NCBI GenBank assembly: GCA_045644665.1
Contig: JAZRHH010000024.1
Coordinates: 1-23,807, forward strand
DNA: 23,807 nt
Reading direction: 5' to 3'
Origin: RGIG9115 sp045644665
Lineage (GTDB): Bacteria > Bacillota > Clostridia > UBA1381
The position numbers and the translations under genes were made by a program. The notes under the pieces were generated by a model that was not told where the DNA came from, ran no database searches, and saw only the letters and a program-made list of their open reading frames with translations. Position 1 is the stretch's first letter. Every line of letters begins with the position of its first letter. Positions 1 through 7,879 of the stretch are shown one piece after another.

Positions 1-157
1 GCAGAGAAAACCGAAGCACAGCACACAGGCTTACTCAAGATGTAAAATCTGCGGTAGACCTCACGCATACCTTCGTAAATTCGGTATCTGCCGTATTTGC
101 TTCAGAGAATTGGCTTACAAGGGTGAAATTCCCGGCGTTAAAAAGGCAAGCTGGTAA
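1..157 (+). CDS. rpsN: 30S ribosomal protein S14, zinc-binding type (5' end outside window)
   Basis: Component of the 30S subunit head that contacts 16S rRNA. The fragment is open from base 2 to the TAA at 155-157 and gives 51 residues. It shows two CxxC pairs (CKIC and CRIC) that form the zinc ribbon of the short four-cysteine S14, and ends in the usual KKASW. The usual length of this form is about 61 residues, so roughly the first ten are missing. It lies directly upstream of rpsH, its normal neighbour in the spc operon. A small hairpin (about 154-168, AAGCC/GGCTT) overlaps the stop codon. Identification is secure; only the start is unseen. Confidence 0.95.
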   Translation, partial: QRKPKHSTQAYSRCKICGRPHAYLRKFGICRICFRELAYKGEIPGVKKASW

Positions 158-223
158 GCCGAAAGGGCTTTTCAGCTACACATAAAAAGATTTCCCGAGG
201 TTTTCGAAAAGGAGGTAAACTAA

Positions 224-622
224 ATGCAAATAACTGATCCTATTGCAGATTTGCTTACCAGAATCAGAAACGCAAATTCAGCAAAGCACGAAACTGTTGA
301 AATTCCTGCTTCAAACATGAAGAAGGCTATCGTTGAGATTTTGGACGAAGAAGGCTATATTAAAAATTATCAGATAATAGATGACGGCAAGCAGGGCATT
401 ATCCGTGTTACACTTAAGTACGGAAAGAACAACGAAAAGGTTCTTACAGGTCTTAAGAGAGTTTCTAAGCCAGGTCTTAGAATTTATGCGGGTGCTGAAG
501 AGCTTCCAAGAGTTCTTAAAGGTCTTGGTATCGCAATCATCTCAACATCAAAGGGCGTTATGACTGACAAAAAGGCTCGCAAAGAGAATATCGGCGGCGA
601 AGTTCTAGCGTTTGTTTGGTAA
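224..622 (+). CDS. rpsH: 30S ribosomal protein S8
   Basis: Primary-binding protein of the 30S platform, needed for assembly of the central domain of 16S rRNA. The 132-residue product has the normal S8 length. It begins MQITDPIADLLTRIRNA and carries the C-terminal signature STSKGVMTDKKAR. The ATG is preceded by AAGGAGG at a good distance. In Escherichia coli S8 represses its own operon by binding mRNA near the L5 gene; no such site can be judged here because the L5 gene lies upstream of the window. Confidence 0.97.
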   Translation: MQITDPIADLLTRIRNANSAKHETVEIPASNMKKAIVEILDEEGYIKNYQIIDDGKQGIIRVTLKYGKNNEKVLTGLKRVSKPGLRIYAGAEELPRVLKGLGIAIISTSKGVMTDKKARKENIGGEVLAFVW

Positions 623-757
623 TTAAATAAAAAAGTTCTGCGGATGCTTTTTCCGTAGTGGTTAAACTGAAAACCTGTATCCGTATCCGGTGAGTCGTAA
701 GGTCTTGCCGAGAGTGTACGGTTCAGAGAAAATTTAAGTTATAAGGAGGAAACCGAA
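623..757 (+). promoter_or_regulatory. Structured spacer upstream of rplF, candidate cis-regulatory RNA
   Basis: This 135-base non-coding gap is unusually long for this operon, where neighbouring gaps are 1-40 bases. Hand pairing gives a hairpin at 638-644/652-658 (seven pairs, one G-U), and a second domain closed by CTGAA/TTCAG (667-671/722-726) with an inner hairpin 688-694/704-710 (seven pairs, two G-U). CCGTA (681-685) can also pair with TACGG (717-721). The fold ends about ten bases before the AAGGAGG of rplF. No promoter is obvious. Function is inferred only from length, structure and position. Confidence 0.4.
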
Positions 758-1306
758 ATGTCAAGAATCGGTAAATCACCTATTACAATTCCTGCGGGAG
801 TTGATGTAAAAATAGGAGCTAATAACGAAGTTACAGTAAAAGGCCCTAACGGCACACTTACTCGTGTACTTCATAGCGATATGATAATTAAACTCGAAAA
901 CGGAGTTCTTACAGTAGAGCGTCCGTCAGAGGATAAAGTTCATAAGTCACTTCACGGACTTACTCGTACACTTATTAACAACATGGTTATCGGTGTTACA
1001 GAAGGCTTCACAAAGGAGCTTGAAATCAACGGTGTTGGTTACAGAGCAGCTATGCAAGGCAAAGTTCTTAACCTCTCTCTTGGTTACTCACACCCCGTTA
1101 ACTATACTCCGGCAGACGGTGTTACAATCGAAGTTCCTGCTCCAAATAAGATCATAATCAAAGGTGCTAACAAGGAAGTTGTCGGCGAAACAGCTGCAAA
1201 AATCCGCGAGTACAGATTACCAGAACCTTATAAGGGCAAGGGAATTAAGTACGTCGATGAACACATCAGACGTAAAGAAGGTAAGACCGGTGCTAAGAAG
1301 AAATAA
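758..1306 (+). CDS. rplF: 50S ribosomal protein L6
   Basis: Large-subunit protein near the factor-binding site and the base of the L7/L12 stalk. The 182-residue product starts MSRIGKSPITIPAGV and carries the C-terminal L6 signature with PEPYKGKGIKY, followed by a basic lysine-rich tail. Length is normal for bacterial L6, which contains two repeats of the same fold. The ATG has a strong AAGGAGG ribosome binding site. It follows a long structured spacer and is followed after 17 bases by rplR. Confidence 0.97.
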   Translation: MSRIGKSPITIPAGVDVKIGANNEVTVKGPNGTLTRVLHSDMIIKLENGVLTVERPSEDKVHKSLHGLTRTLINNMVIGVTEGFTKELEINGVGYRAAMQGKVLNLSLGYSHPVNYTPADGVTIEVPAPNKIIIKGANKEVVGETAAKIREYRLPEPYKGKGIKYVDEHIRRKEGKTGAKKK

Positions 1307-1323
1307 GAAAGGAGTGTTCGTAA

Positions 1324-1683
1324 ATGATTAAACCATATAACAGCAGAGCGCAAAGATTAAAGCGCCACAAAAGAGTTAGAAAGAACATCTCCGGTACTGC
1401 GGAGAGACCTCGTCTTAATGTATTTAGAAGCTTGAACAATATATATGCGCAAATTATTGACGATACTAAGGGTGTTACACTCGTTGCAGCATCAAGCCTT
1501 GATAAGGAATTCGAAGGTTACGGCGGTAACATCGAAGCTGCAAAAAAGGTTGGTATGCTCGTTGCTGAAAAGGCAATTGCTGCCGGCATTAAGGAAGTAG
1601 TATTCGTCAGAGGCGGATATGTATATCACGGTAGAGTAGCTGCTCTTGCAGAGGGTGCAAGAGAAGGCGGACTCGTATTCTAA
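1324..1683 (+). CDS. rplR: 50S ribosomal protein L18
   Basis: 5S-rRNA-binding protein of the central protuberance. The 119-residue product has the L18 pattern: a basic N-terminus (RAQRLKRHKRVRKNISGT), then RPRLNVFRSLNNIYAQIIDD and a C-terminal FVRGGYVYHGRVAALAEGAR segment. The ATG is preceded by AAAGGAG. Gene order rplF-rplR-rpsE is the conserved spc order. Nothing unusual is seen. Confidence 0.97.
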   Translation: MIKPYNSRAQRLKRHKRVRKNISGTAERPRLNVFRSLNNIYAQIIDDTKGVTLVAASSLDKEFEGYGGNIEAAKKVGMLVAEKAIAAGIKEVVFVRGGYVYHGRVAALAEGAREGGLVF

Positions 1684-1701
1684 TATAGGAGGTAAACAAT
1701 A

Positions 1702-2205
1702 GTGGCTGAAAGAATAGACGCATCAGTACTTGATATTCAAGAAAACGTTGTTGCGATAAATCGTGTTGCAAAGGTTGTAAAGGGCGGACGTACATTCCGT
1801 TTCAGCGCATTGGTTGTTGTCGGTGACGGCAATGGTCATGTAGGCTGCGGTATGGGTAAAGCTGCTGAAATTCCCGATGCAATAAGAAAAGGCATTGAAG
1901 ATGCAAAGAAAAACATGGTTACAGTTCCAATGGTAGGAACAACAATTCCTCACGAGATTATCGGTGAACACGGTGCCGGCAGAGTGCTTTTAAAGCCAGC
2001 TGCAGAAGGTACAGGTGTTATTGCCGGAGGTGCTGTCAGAGCAGTTCTTGAGCTTGCAGGTATCAGAGACATCAGAACAAAGTGCTTGCGCTCAAATAAC
2101 AAGAGAAACGTTGTCAGCGCTACTATCCAGGGTCTTGCAAGTCTTAAGCAGGCAGACAAGGTTGCTGAGCTTCGCGGCAAGACAGTAGAGGAAATTATCG
2201 GTTGA
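1702..2205 (+). CDS. rpsE: 30S ribosomal protein S5
   Basis: 30S protein at the mRNA entry side, involved in decoding accuracy and in helicase activity at the mRNA tunnel. The 167-residue product has the double-stranded-RNA-like N-terminal domain (VAKVVKGGRTFRFSALVVVG, GKAAEIPDAIRKG) and the C-terminal domain with GTGVIAGGAVRAVLELAGI. Start is GTG at 1702, chosen because TAGGAGG lies 9 bases upstream and because no ATG fits the normal S5 length. Confidence 0.96.
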   Translation: MAERIDASVLDIQENVVAINRVAKVVKGGRTFRFSALVVVGDGNGHVGCGMGKAAEIPDAIRKGIEDAKKNMVTVPMVGTTIPHEIIGEHGAGRVLLKPAAEGTGVIAGGAVRAVLELAGIRDIRTKCLRSNNKRNVVSATIQGLASLKQADKVAELRGKTVEEIIG

Positions 2206-2245
2206 TTAAAACCGGAATATTTTCGTGGAAAGGAACGGTGCTATA

Positions 2246-2425
2246 ATGGCTACAATTAAAGTTAAATTAGTCAAGAGCACAATCGGCAGAAAGCAAGACC
2301 AAATTGCTACTGTAAAAGCTCTTGGACTCAGAAAGATCAGACACGTTGTGGAACACAATGATACACCTCAAATCAGAGGTATGATTAATAAAGTTTCCCA
2401 TCTTGTTGAAGTAGAAGAAAACTAA
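2246..2425 (+). CDS. rpmD: 50S ribosomal protein L30
   Basis: Small 50S protein of 59 residues, the usual bacterial L30 length. It begins MATIKVKLVKSTIGRKQDQ and has the typical LGLRKI and DTPQIRGMINKVSHLVEV segments. A longer reading from GTG at 2225 is possible, but ATG 2246 has AAAGGA upstream at proper spacing and matches family length, so the shorter start is preferred. It sits between rpsE and rplO as usual. Confidence 0.95.
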   Translation: MATIKVKLVKSTIGRKQDQIATVKALGLRKIRHVVEHNDTPQIRGMINKVSHLVEVEEN

Positions 2426-2449
2426 AACAAAGACAAGGAGGTGTAGCAA

Positions 2450-2890
2450 ATGAGATTGGACGAATTAAAGCCGGCTGCAGGCTCCACATTCACAGTCAAG
2501 AGAGTTGGCCGTGGTATTGGTTCAGGCACAGGTAAGACTTCCGGTAAAGGTCATAAGGGACAAAATGCACGTTCAGGCGGCGGTGTTAGACCGGGCTTTG
2601 AAGGTGGACAGATGCCTATTTACAGACGTTTGCCGAAGCGTGGTTTCAAAAATATATTTGCAAAGCAGTATGTTACTATTAATATAGAAGCTCTTGAAGC
2701 TTTTGAGGACGGAACAGAAGTAACTGAGGAGCTCTTGCTCGAAAAGGGTATTGTTAAAAAGACTCTTGACGGCATCAAGGTTCTTGGACGCGGTGAGCTT
2801 ACAAAGAAGCTTACAGTAAAGGTTACTAAGTATACCGAATCCGCTAAGGAAAAGATTGAAAAGGCAGGCGGAAAGGCAGAGGTGAAGTAA
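2450..2890 (+). CDS. rplO: 50S ribosomal protein L15
   Basis: Late-assembling 50S protein. The 146-residue product has the glycine-rich basic N-terminal half (RVGRGIGSGTGKTSGKGHKG) and the GGVRPGFEGGQMPIYRRLPKR block characteristic of L15, then a more acidic globular C-terminal domain. AAGGAGGTG precedes the ATG. Its stop is separated by one base from the secY start, which suggests translational coupling. Confidence 0.97.
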   Translation: MRLDELKPAAGSTFTVKRVGRGIGSGTGKTSGKGHKGQNARSGGGVRPGFEGGQMPIYRRLPKRGFKNIFAKQYVTINIEALEAFEDGTEVTEELLLEKGIVKKTLDGIKVLGRGELTKKLTVKVTKYTESAKEKIEKAGGKAEVK

Positions 2891-2891
2891 A

Positions 2892-4229
2892 ATGTTCGAT
2901 ACGTTTAAAAACGCATTTAAAATTCCGGATTTAAGACGCAGAATATTTTTTACACTACTCATGCTAATCATTTTTAGATTTGGTGCTCATATTCCTGTAC
3001 CATTTCTTAGTGCAGATGCAATGAATGCATTCTTACAGGGCGGCGGTCTTGACCTCTTCAGTCTCTTTGATGCATTCACAGGCGGAGCTTTTTCACAGGC
3101 TACCGTAATGGCACTTGGTGTATCACCATACATCAACGCATCAATTATCATTCAGCTCCTTACAGTTGCAATTCCTTCTCTTGAAAGACTTGCAAAAGAA
3201 GGTGTTGAAGGCAGAAGAAAGATTAACAAAATCACAAGATATGTTGGTATTATCCTTGCTTTTATCCAAGGCGCAGGTCTTTATGTAACACTTTACAACA
3301 TGGGTGTTGCACAGGGAAATGTAGCAAGTGTTATTACACAGCCAAATGCTCTTGGTTTCTTTACAATCGTACTAACTTTCACAGCAGGCACAGCGTTTAT
3401 CGTATGGCTTGGTGAAATTATTACAGAAAAGGGACTTGGCAACGGTGTATCAATGATTATCTTTGCAGGTATTGTGTCAAGTATTCCTTCAGGAATTTAC
3501 GGCGTATGTTCAAAGTTCTTCGGAGACGGTGTTACAGTTAAGGACGTAGCAATTGTTATTGCAATAGCAATACTCGCAGTTCTTGCAATCGTATTCGTAG
3601 TACTCTTTAACACAGCTGAAAGAAGAATTCCTGTACAGTACTCAAAGAGAGTTGTAGGAAGAAAGATGTACGGCGGTCAAAGTACAAACATTCCTATCAA
3701 GGTAGTAAGCGGCGGAGTTATGCCAATAATCTTCGCATCAAGTATCATGGCGTTCCCGTCAACAATCGTAAGACTTCTTACAGGCGGTAACCTTCCAACA
3801 GCAGGCTTGGGACATACACTTCTCTCAATGCTTTCTGCAGGCCTTGGACCATGGTGGTGTGATGTAATTTACTCTGTACTTTACTTCTTGCTTATAATCT
3901 TCTTCACATATTTCTATGCATCAATTCAATTCAATCCAATTGAAATTGCAAACAATATTAAGAAGAACGGCGGCTTCATTCCGGCAATACGTCCGGGCAA
4001 GCCAACAAGCGATTATATCTTCAAGGTATCTAACCGCCTCAATCTTGCAGGTGCGTTCTTCCTTGGTGTAATTGCTATAATGCCTGTAATCCTTGGTGCA
4101 GTATTTGATATCAACTCACTTCAAATAGGTGGTACTTCACTTCTTATTATGGAAGGTGTTGCACTTGAAACTGTGAGTCAGATTGAATCTCAAATGGTAA
4201 TGCGCCATTACAAAGGTTTCCTCGGTTGA
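2892..4229 (+). CDS. secY: Protein translocase subunit SecY
   Basis: Channel-forming subunit of the SecYEG translocon in the cytoplasmic membrane. The 445-residue product has about ten hydrophobic membrane segments, starting at residues 17-37, with the conserved ALGVSPYINASIIIQLL plug and TM2 region and the cytoplasmic loop GRRKINKITRY. Near the end it has the usual MEGVALETVSQIESQ and RHYKGFL. Length is typical. There is a one-base gap from rplO, and adk follows directly, the standard arrangement in Bacillota. Confidence 0.97.
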   Translation: MFDTFKNAFKIPDLRRRIFFTLLMLIIFRFGAHIPVPFLSADAMNAFLQGGGLDLFSLFDAFTGGAFSQATVMALGVSPYINASIIIQLLTVAIPSLERLAKEGVEGRRKINKITRYVGIILAFIQGAGLYVTLYNMGVAQGNVASVITQPNALGFFTIVLTFTAGTAFIVWLGEIITEKGLGNGVSMIIFAGIVSSIPSGIYGVCSKFFGDGVTVKDVAIVIAIAILAVLAIVFVVLFNTAERRIPVQYSKRVVGRKMYGGQSTNIPIKVVSGGVMPIIFASSIMAFPSTIVRLLTGGNLPTAGLGHTLLSMLSAGLGPWWCDVIYSVLYFLLIIFFTYFYASIQFNPIEIANNIKKNGGFIPAIRPGKPTSDYIFKVSNRLNLAGAFFLGVIAIMPVILGAVFDINSLQIGGTSLLIMEGVALETVSQIESQMVMRHYKGFLG

Positions 4230-4249
4230 TTCGGGAAAGGAGTAAGTCC

Positions 4250-4888
4250 ATGAATTTAATATTAATGGGACCTCCCGGTGCCGGCAAAGGCACCCAAGGT
4301 GAGATATTAGCAAAAAAGCTCAATATCCAAACAATCTCAACCGGAGTTATGCTTCGCAGTGCTATTAAGGAAGGCACAGAAGTGGGAAAGGTGGCTGCTC
4401 AGTATATAAATGACGGTCTCCTTGTTCCTGACAGTGTTATAGTAGACGTTGTAAAGGAAAGACTTTCAAAGGATGATGTTCAAAATGGTTTCATTCTGGA
4501 CGGCTTCCCAAGAACAGTAGCACAGGCGAAGGCGCTTACAGAAACAGGTATTAAAATTGACAAAGTTTTATGTATAGAGGTTTCAGATGATGAAATAGTC
4601 GGAAGACTTTCATCGAGAAGAGAATGCTCAAAGTGCGGAGCTCCGTACAATGTAATCTCCAACAAGCCTGAAAAGGACGGAGTTTGCGATAAGTGCGGCG
4701 GCGAGCTTATTCAAAGAGCAGATGATGTTCCTGAAACAATTATGAACAGACTTTCTATTTATCATAAGGAAACAGAGCCCATCATAGATTACTATGCCGA
4801 AATGGGACTTATTGCAAAAGCTGAGGGACAACCGCTTTTGGAAGATACTATAAAGCGAGTGTTTGAGGCGCTTGGAATAGAGGATTGA
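4250..4888 (+). CDS. adk: Adenylate kinase (zinc-lid type)
   Basis: Catalyses ATP + AMP to 2 ADP in the cytoplasm. From ATG 4250 the product has 212 residues, with the P-loop GPPGAGKGTQ at residues 7-16, the AMP-binding STGVMLRSAI and the conserved GFILDGFPRTVAQA. The lid holds two CxxC pairs (Cys126/129 and Cys146/149), the structural zinc site common in Gram-positive enzymes. An in-frame TTG at 4226 overlaps the secY end, but GGAAAGGAG before 4250 and family length support the ATG. Located between secY and map. Confidence 0.97.
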   Translation: MNLILMGPPGAGKGTQGEILAKKLNIQTISTGVMLRSAIKEGTEVGKVAAQYINDGLLVPDSVIVDVVKERLSKDDVQNGFILDGFPRTVAQAKALTETGIKIDKVLCIEVSDDEIVGRLSSRRECSKCGAPYNVISNKPEKDGVCDKCGGELIQRADDVPETIMNRLSIYHKETEPIIDYYAEMGLIAKAEGQPLLEDTIKRVFEALGIED

Positions 4889-4895
4889 TTCTGAT

Positions 4896-5642
4896 ATGAT
4901 AACAATAAAATCAGCGCACCAGATAGAAAAAATGAGAGAGGCGTGCGAAATCACAAAAGCTGCACTTGATTTGCTGGAGCAAAATATCAAGCCCGGCATT
5001 TCAACGGCACAGCTTGATAAGCTGGCACACGATTTTATTCTGTCAAAGGGTGCAAAACCTAATTTTCTCCACTACAATGGCTATCCCGCAAGTATTTGCG
5101 CGTCAGTTAACGATGTGGTGGTCCATGGAATTCCCCGTAAGGATATAATTCTTAAGGAAGGCGATATAATCAGCATTGACATGGGAGCTGTAAAAAATGG
5201 TTTCCACGGCGATGCTGCCAGAACCTTTCCGGTGGGTGAGATTTCAGCCCAGGCAAAAAAGCTTATCGAAGTAACGAAGCAGAGCTTTTTTGAGGGTGTA
5301 AAACATTTAAAACATGGTGCCAAATTAGGCGATGTTTCTTACGCCATACAAAGCTATGTAGAAGAAAACGGCTTTTCGGTAGTAAGAGATCTGGTAGGGC
5401 ACGGAATAGGCGAGAGCCTGCACGAAGACCCGCAGGTTCCAAACTTCGGCAAAGCCGGCAGAGGCATGAAGCTTTCAGCCGGAATGACACTTGCCATAGA
5501 ACCTATGGTAAACGAAGGAGATTGGGAAGTTGGGGTTCTTGATGATGACTGGACAGTTGTTACAGCTGACGGCAAACTGTCAGCCCATTATGAAAATACA
5601 GTTTTGATTACAAAGGACGGCTATGAAATTCTTACAAAATAG
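4896..5642 (+). CDS. map: Methionine aminopeptidase, type I
   Basis: Removes the initiator methionine from nascent proteins after deformylation. The 248-residue product has the metal ligands in order: Asp in SIDMGA, Asp in HGDAARTF, His in LVGHGIG, Glu in AIEPMV and Glu in AHYENTVL. The length is that of the short type I enzyme without an N-terminal zinc domain. It follows adk by seven bases, as in most Bacillota. The ribosome binding site is modest (AGAGGA), consistent with coupling to adk. Confidence 0.96.
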   Translation: MITIKSAHQIEKMREACEITKAALDLLEQNIKPGISTAQLDKLAHDFILSKGAKPNFLHYNGYPASICASVNDVVVHGIPRKDIILKEGDIISIDMGAVKNGFHGDAARTFPVGEISAQAKKLIEVTKQSFFEGVKHLKHGAKLGDVSYAIQSYVEENGFSVVRDLVGHGIGESLHEDPQVPNFGKAGRGMKLSAGMTLAIEPMVNEGDWEVGVLDDDWTVVTADGKLSAHYENTVLITKDGYEILTK

Positions 5643-5667
5643 CACGTTTTCGAAAGGAACAAAAGTA

Positions 5668-5922
5668 ATGGAAAAGTTAGACGGAACAGTTGTCATATCA
5701 AAGGCAGGCAGGGATAAAGGTAATTTCTTCATAGTTTTAAAAACAGAAGATAATTATGCCTATATTGCCGACGGTCATCTCAGAAGAGTTGACCGACCTA
5801 AAAAAAAGAAGCTCAGGCACCTTCAGCTTACGAATTATGTATCCGAGCGGATACTTAGTTCAGAGCAAGAGATAACAAACTCAGAGGTGCGAAAAGCGTT
5901 AGCGGAATATTCAGAGAATTAG
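5668..5922 (+). CDS. KOW-domain RNA-binding protein (L14e/YlxQ-like)
   Basis: Small basic protein of 84 residues from ATG 5668. The N-terminal segment (GTVVISKAGRDKGNFFIVL, then DGHLRRVDRPKKKK) resembles the KOW-type RNA-binding fold. A helical C-terminal part follows. Homologous short KOW proteins often lie between map and infA in Clostridia. A longer in-frame reading would start at 5623 inside map, but CGAAAGGAAC before 5668 and the KOW domain boundary support the shorter form. The exact role is not established; ribosome or RNA association is an inference from the fold and context. Confidence 0.8.
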   Translation: MEKLDGTVVISKAGRDKGNFFIVLKTEDNYAYIADGHLRRVDRPKKKKLRHLQLTNYVSERILSSEQEITNSEVRKALAEYSEN

Positions 5923-5937
5923 CAGGAGGTAGATTCT

Positions 5938-6156
5938 GTGGCTAAAGATGATGTATTGGAGCTTGAGGGTACAGTAGTAGAAACCCTCCCCAACGCAATG
6001 TTTAAGGTAGAGCTTGAAAATGGGCATCAGGTACTTGCACATATTTCAGGCAAGTTAAGAATGAACTTCATTAAAATCTTACCGGGCGACAAGGTTACAT
6101 TGGAAATGAGTCCTTATGACTTATCTCGCGGAAGAATTACATGGCGTTCAAAGTAA
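5938..6156 (+). CDS. infA: Translation initiation factor IF-1
   Basis: Binds the 30S A site during initiation. The 72-residue product has the S1-like OB fold: VLELEGTVVETLPNAMFKVE, then HISGKLRMNFIKILPGDKV and the final RGRITWRSK. Length is exactly typical. The start is GTG at 5938, supported by AGGAGGTAG eight bases upstream and by the conserved MAKDD-type beginning. It is followed by rpmJ after 16 bases. Confidence 0.97.
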   Translation: MAKDDVLELEGTVVETLPNAMFKVELENGHQVLAHISGKLRMNFIKILPGDKVTLEMSPYDLSRGRITWRSK

Positions 6157-6172
6157 ATAGGAGGTAATTGAC

Positions 6173-6286
6173 ATGAAGGTACGTCCGTCAGTAAAGCCGA
6201 TTTGCGAAAAGTGCAAAATTATAAAGAGAAAAGGCAAAATAATGGTAATTTGCGAAAATCCAAAGCACAAGCAAAAGCAAGGCTGA
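6173..6286 (+). CDS. rpmJ: 50S ribosomal protein L36, zinc-binding type
   Basis: Smallest 50S protein, 37 residues, beginning MKVRPSVKPICEKCKIIKRK and ending in a basic HKQKQG tail. It keeps the zinc ligands Cys11, Cys14, Cys27 and His32, so it is the zinc-binding form. ATG follows TAGGAGG at good spacing. Position between infA and rpsM is the conserved one. Confidence 0.96.
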   Translation: MKVRPSVKPICEKCKIIKRKGKIMVICENPKHKQKQG

Positions 6287-6471
6287 TTGATTTTTAAAAG
6301 GTGTGCAGCAGCACACAGGCAATTTGTTTATAACTTGTTTAAGCGCGGCTGCCGGTATAACCGGTACTTATGCGAGTTGTTATATTTAGTATGCGATGGT
6401 ACGCATGCATGAATGACTTAGAAATATAGTCAAGAATTAAACAACAAAAATTATGGAGGTGTAAAAACACA
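6287..6471 (+). promoter_or_regulatory. Structured leader upstream of rpsM (alpha operon)
   Basis: A 185-base non-coding gap before the rpsM-rpsK-rpsD-rpoA-rplQ block. Three hairpins can be paired by eye: 6301-6306/6311-6316 (GTGTGC/GCACAC, loop AGCA); a long interrupted arm 6330-6380 (6330-6335/6375-6380, 6340-6343/6367-6370, 6350-6356/6360-6366 with a small loop); and 6389-6395/6402-6408. The rpsM ribosome binding site GGAGG is at 6455-6459. In Escherichia coli the alpha-operon leader upstream of rpsM is bound by S4; here the position is equivalent and rpsD is in the same operon. A similar role is inference; no sequence similarity to the E. coli element is claimed. Confidence 0.45.
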
Positions 6472-6840
6472 ATGGCAAGAATAGCAGGTGTTGACTTACC
6501 TAGAGACAAGAGAGTTGAAATCGGTCTTACCTACATCTATGGTATCGGCCTTAAGAGCTCTCAAAAGATATTAGCTGAAAATGGCATCAATCCTGACACA
6601 AGAGTTAAGGATCTTACTGAAGCAGAAGTAAACAAGCTCAGAGAAGCAATTGATGCAAATTACACAGTTGAAGGTGACCTTAGACGTCAGCTCGCTCTTG
6701 ATATCAAGAGACTTATGGAAATTGGCTGTCTCCGAGGAATCAGACATAGAAAGGGACTTCCTGTTCGCGGTCAGAACACTAAGAACAATGCAAGAACCCG
6801 TAAAGGCCCTAAAAAGGCAGCAGCAAGCAAGAAAAAATAA
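6472..6840 (+). CDS. rpsM: 30S ribosomal protein S13
   Basis: 30S head protein forming inter-subunit bridges and contacting the P-site tRNA through its C-terminal tail. The 122-residue product begins MARIAGVDLPRDKRVEIGLTY, carries the helix-two-turn-helix GIGLKSSQKIL, and ends with the basic RGQNTKNNARTRKGPKK tail. ATGGAGGTG precedes the ATG. It is the first gene of the alpha operon and follows a structured leader. Confidence 0.97.
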   Translation: MARIAGVDLPRDKRVEIGLTYIYGIGLKSSQKILAENGINPDTRVKDLTEAEVNKLREAIDANYTVEGDLRRQLALDIKRLMEIGCLRGIRHRKGLPVRGQNTKNNARTRKGPKKAAASKKK

Positions 6841-6854
6841 GGAGGATAAGCTAA

Positions 6855-7253
6855 ATGGCTAAGGTAGCTAAGAAAACCACACGTACAAGACGTCGTGACA
6901 GAAAAAATATCGAAAAAGGCGCAGCACACATTCGCTCAACCTTTAACAATACAATAGTTACTATCACAGATACTGCAGGTAATGCCATTTCTTGGGCAAG
7001 TGCCGGCGGACTCGGATTCAGAGGCTCAAGAAAAAGTACTCCTTTTGCTGCACAAACAGCTGCAGAAACAGCTGCAAAGGCTGCAATGGAGCACGGTATG
7101 AAGAGCGTAGAAGTTTACGTTAAAGGACCTGGTGCAGGACGTGAACCAGCAATTCGTGCTCTTCAGGCTGCTGGTCTTGAAGTAAACATGATTAAAGACG
7201 TAACTCCAATTCCTCACAACGGTTGCAGACCGCCAAAACGAAGAAGAGTTTGA
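6855..7253 (+). CDS. rpsK: 30S ribosomal protein S11
   Basis: 30S platform protein near the mRNA exit (Shine-Dalgarno) region. The 132-residue product has the typical HIRSTFNNTIVTITDTAGNA segment, the GFRGSRKSTPFAAQ block and the C-terminal signature DVTPIPHNGCRPPKRRRV. Its ATG follows AAGGAGG. It is 14 bases after rpsM. Nothing unusual is seen. Confidence 0.97.
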   Translation: MAKVAKKTTRTRRRDRKNIEKGAAHIRSTFNNTIVTITDTAGNAISWASAGGLGFRGSRKSTPFAAQTAAETAAKAAMEHGMKSVEVYVKGPGAGREPAIRALQAAGLEVNMIKDVTPIPHNGCRPPKRRRV

Positions 7254-7285
7254 TTAAGTATTTTGTATGTTAGGAGGAAAAACGC

Positions 7286-7879
7286 ATGGCTAGAAATATG
7301 CAGCCTATTTTGAAAAGATGCAGAACATTAGGCATAGAGCCTACTGTTATGGGTATTGACAAGAGCTCAAACAAGAACCCAAAGCAAGGCAGAAAAAAGC
7401 AGAGCCAGTATGGATTGCAGCTTACTGAAAAGCAAAAGGTTAAGTTCATCTACGGTATTTTGGAAAAGCAGTGCAGAAAATACTACGTTATGGCTACAAA
7501 AAGACAGGGAATTACAGGTGAAATGTTCCTTCAAATTCTCGAGTCAAGACTTGACAACGTAATATTCCGTCTCGGACTTGCAAACACAAGAAGAGAAGCA
7601 AGACAAATTGTTAACCACGGTCATGTTCTTGTAAACGGAAAAAGAGTTGACATTCCTTCATACCTTGTAAAGCCGGGTGAAGAAATCACTCTTAAGGAAA
7701 AGACAAAGAACTCTGACAGAATGAAGGATATAGTTGAAGCTAATTCTTCAAGAATTATTCCTAAGTGGTTAGACATGGATAAGAATACACTTTCAGCAAA
7801 GGTAGTTCGTCTTGCAGAAAGAGAAGACATTGACTTTGAAGTTGCAGAGCACTTGATCGTCGAATTGTATTCTAAATAA
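7286..7879 (+). CDS. rpsD: 30S ribosomal protein S4
   Basis: Primary 16S-rRNA-binding protein and, in several bacteria, a translational repressor of its own operon. The 197-residue product has the N-terminal domain without the four-cysteine zinc motif. The S4 RNA-binding domain lies at about residues 89-150 (SRLDNVIFRLGLANTRREAR, then HGHVLVNGKRVDIPSYLV). It lies inside the alpha operon, unlike Bacillus subtilis where rpsD is separate. TTAGGAGG precedes the ATG. Confidence 0.97.
   Translation: MARNMQPILKRCRTLGIEPTVMGIDKSSNKNPKQGRKKQSQYGLQLTEKQKVKFIYGILEKQCRKYYVMATKRQGITGEMFLQILESRLDNVIFRLGLANTRREARQIVNHGHVLVNGKRVDIPSYLVKPGEEITLKEKTKNSDRMKDIVEANSSRIIPKWLDMDKNTLSAKVVRLAEREDIDFEVAEHLIVELYSK

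Noticed and set aside
623..757. Group II intron
   Set aside because: Only a short GTACGGTTC-like resemblance; no domain V, boundaries, or reverse transcriptase, and the gap is too short.
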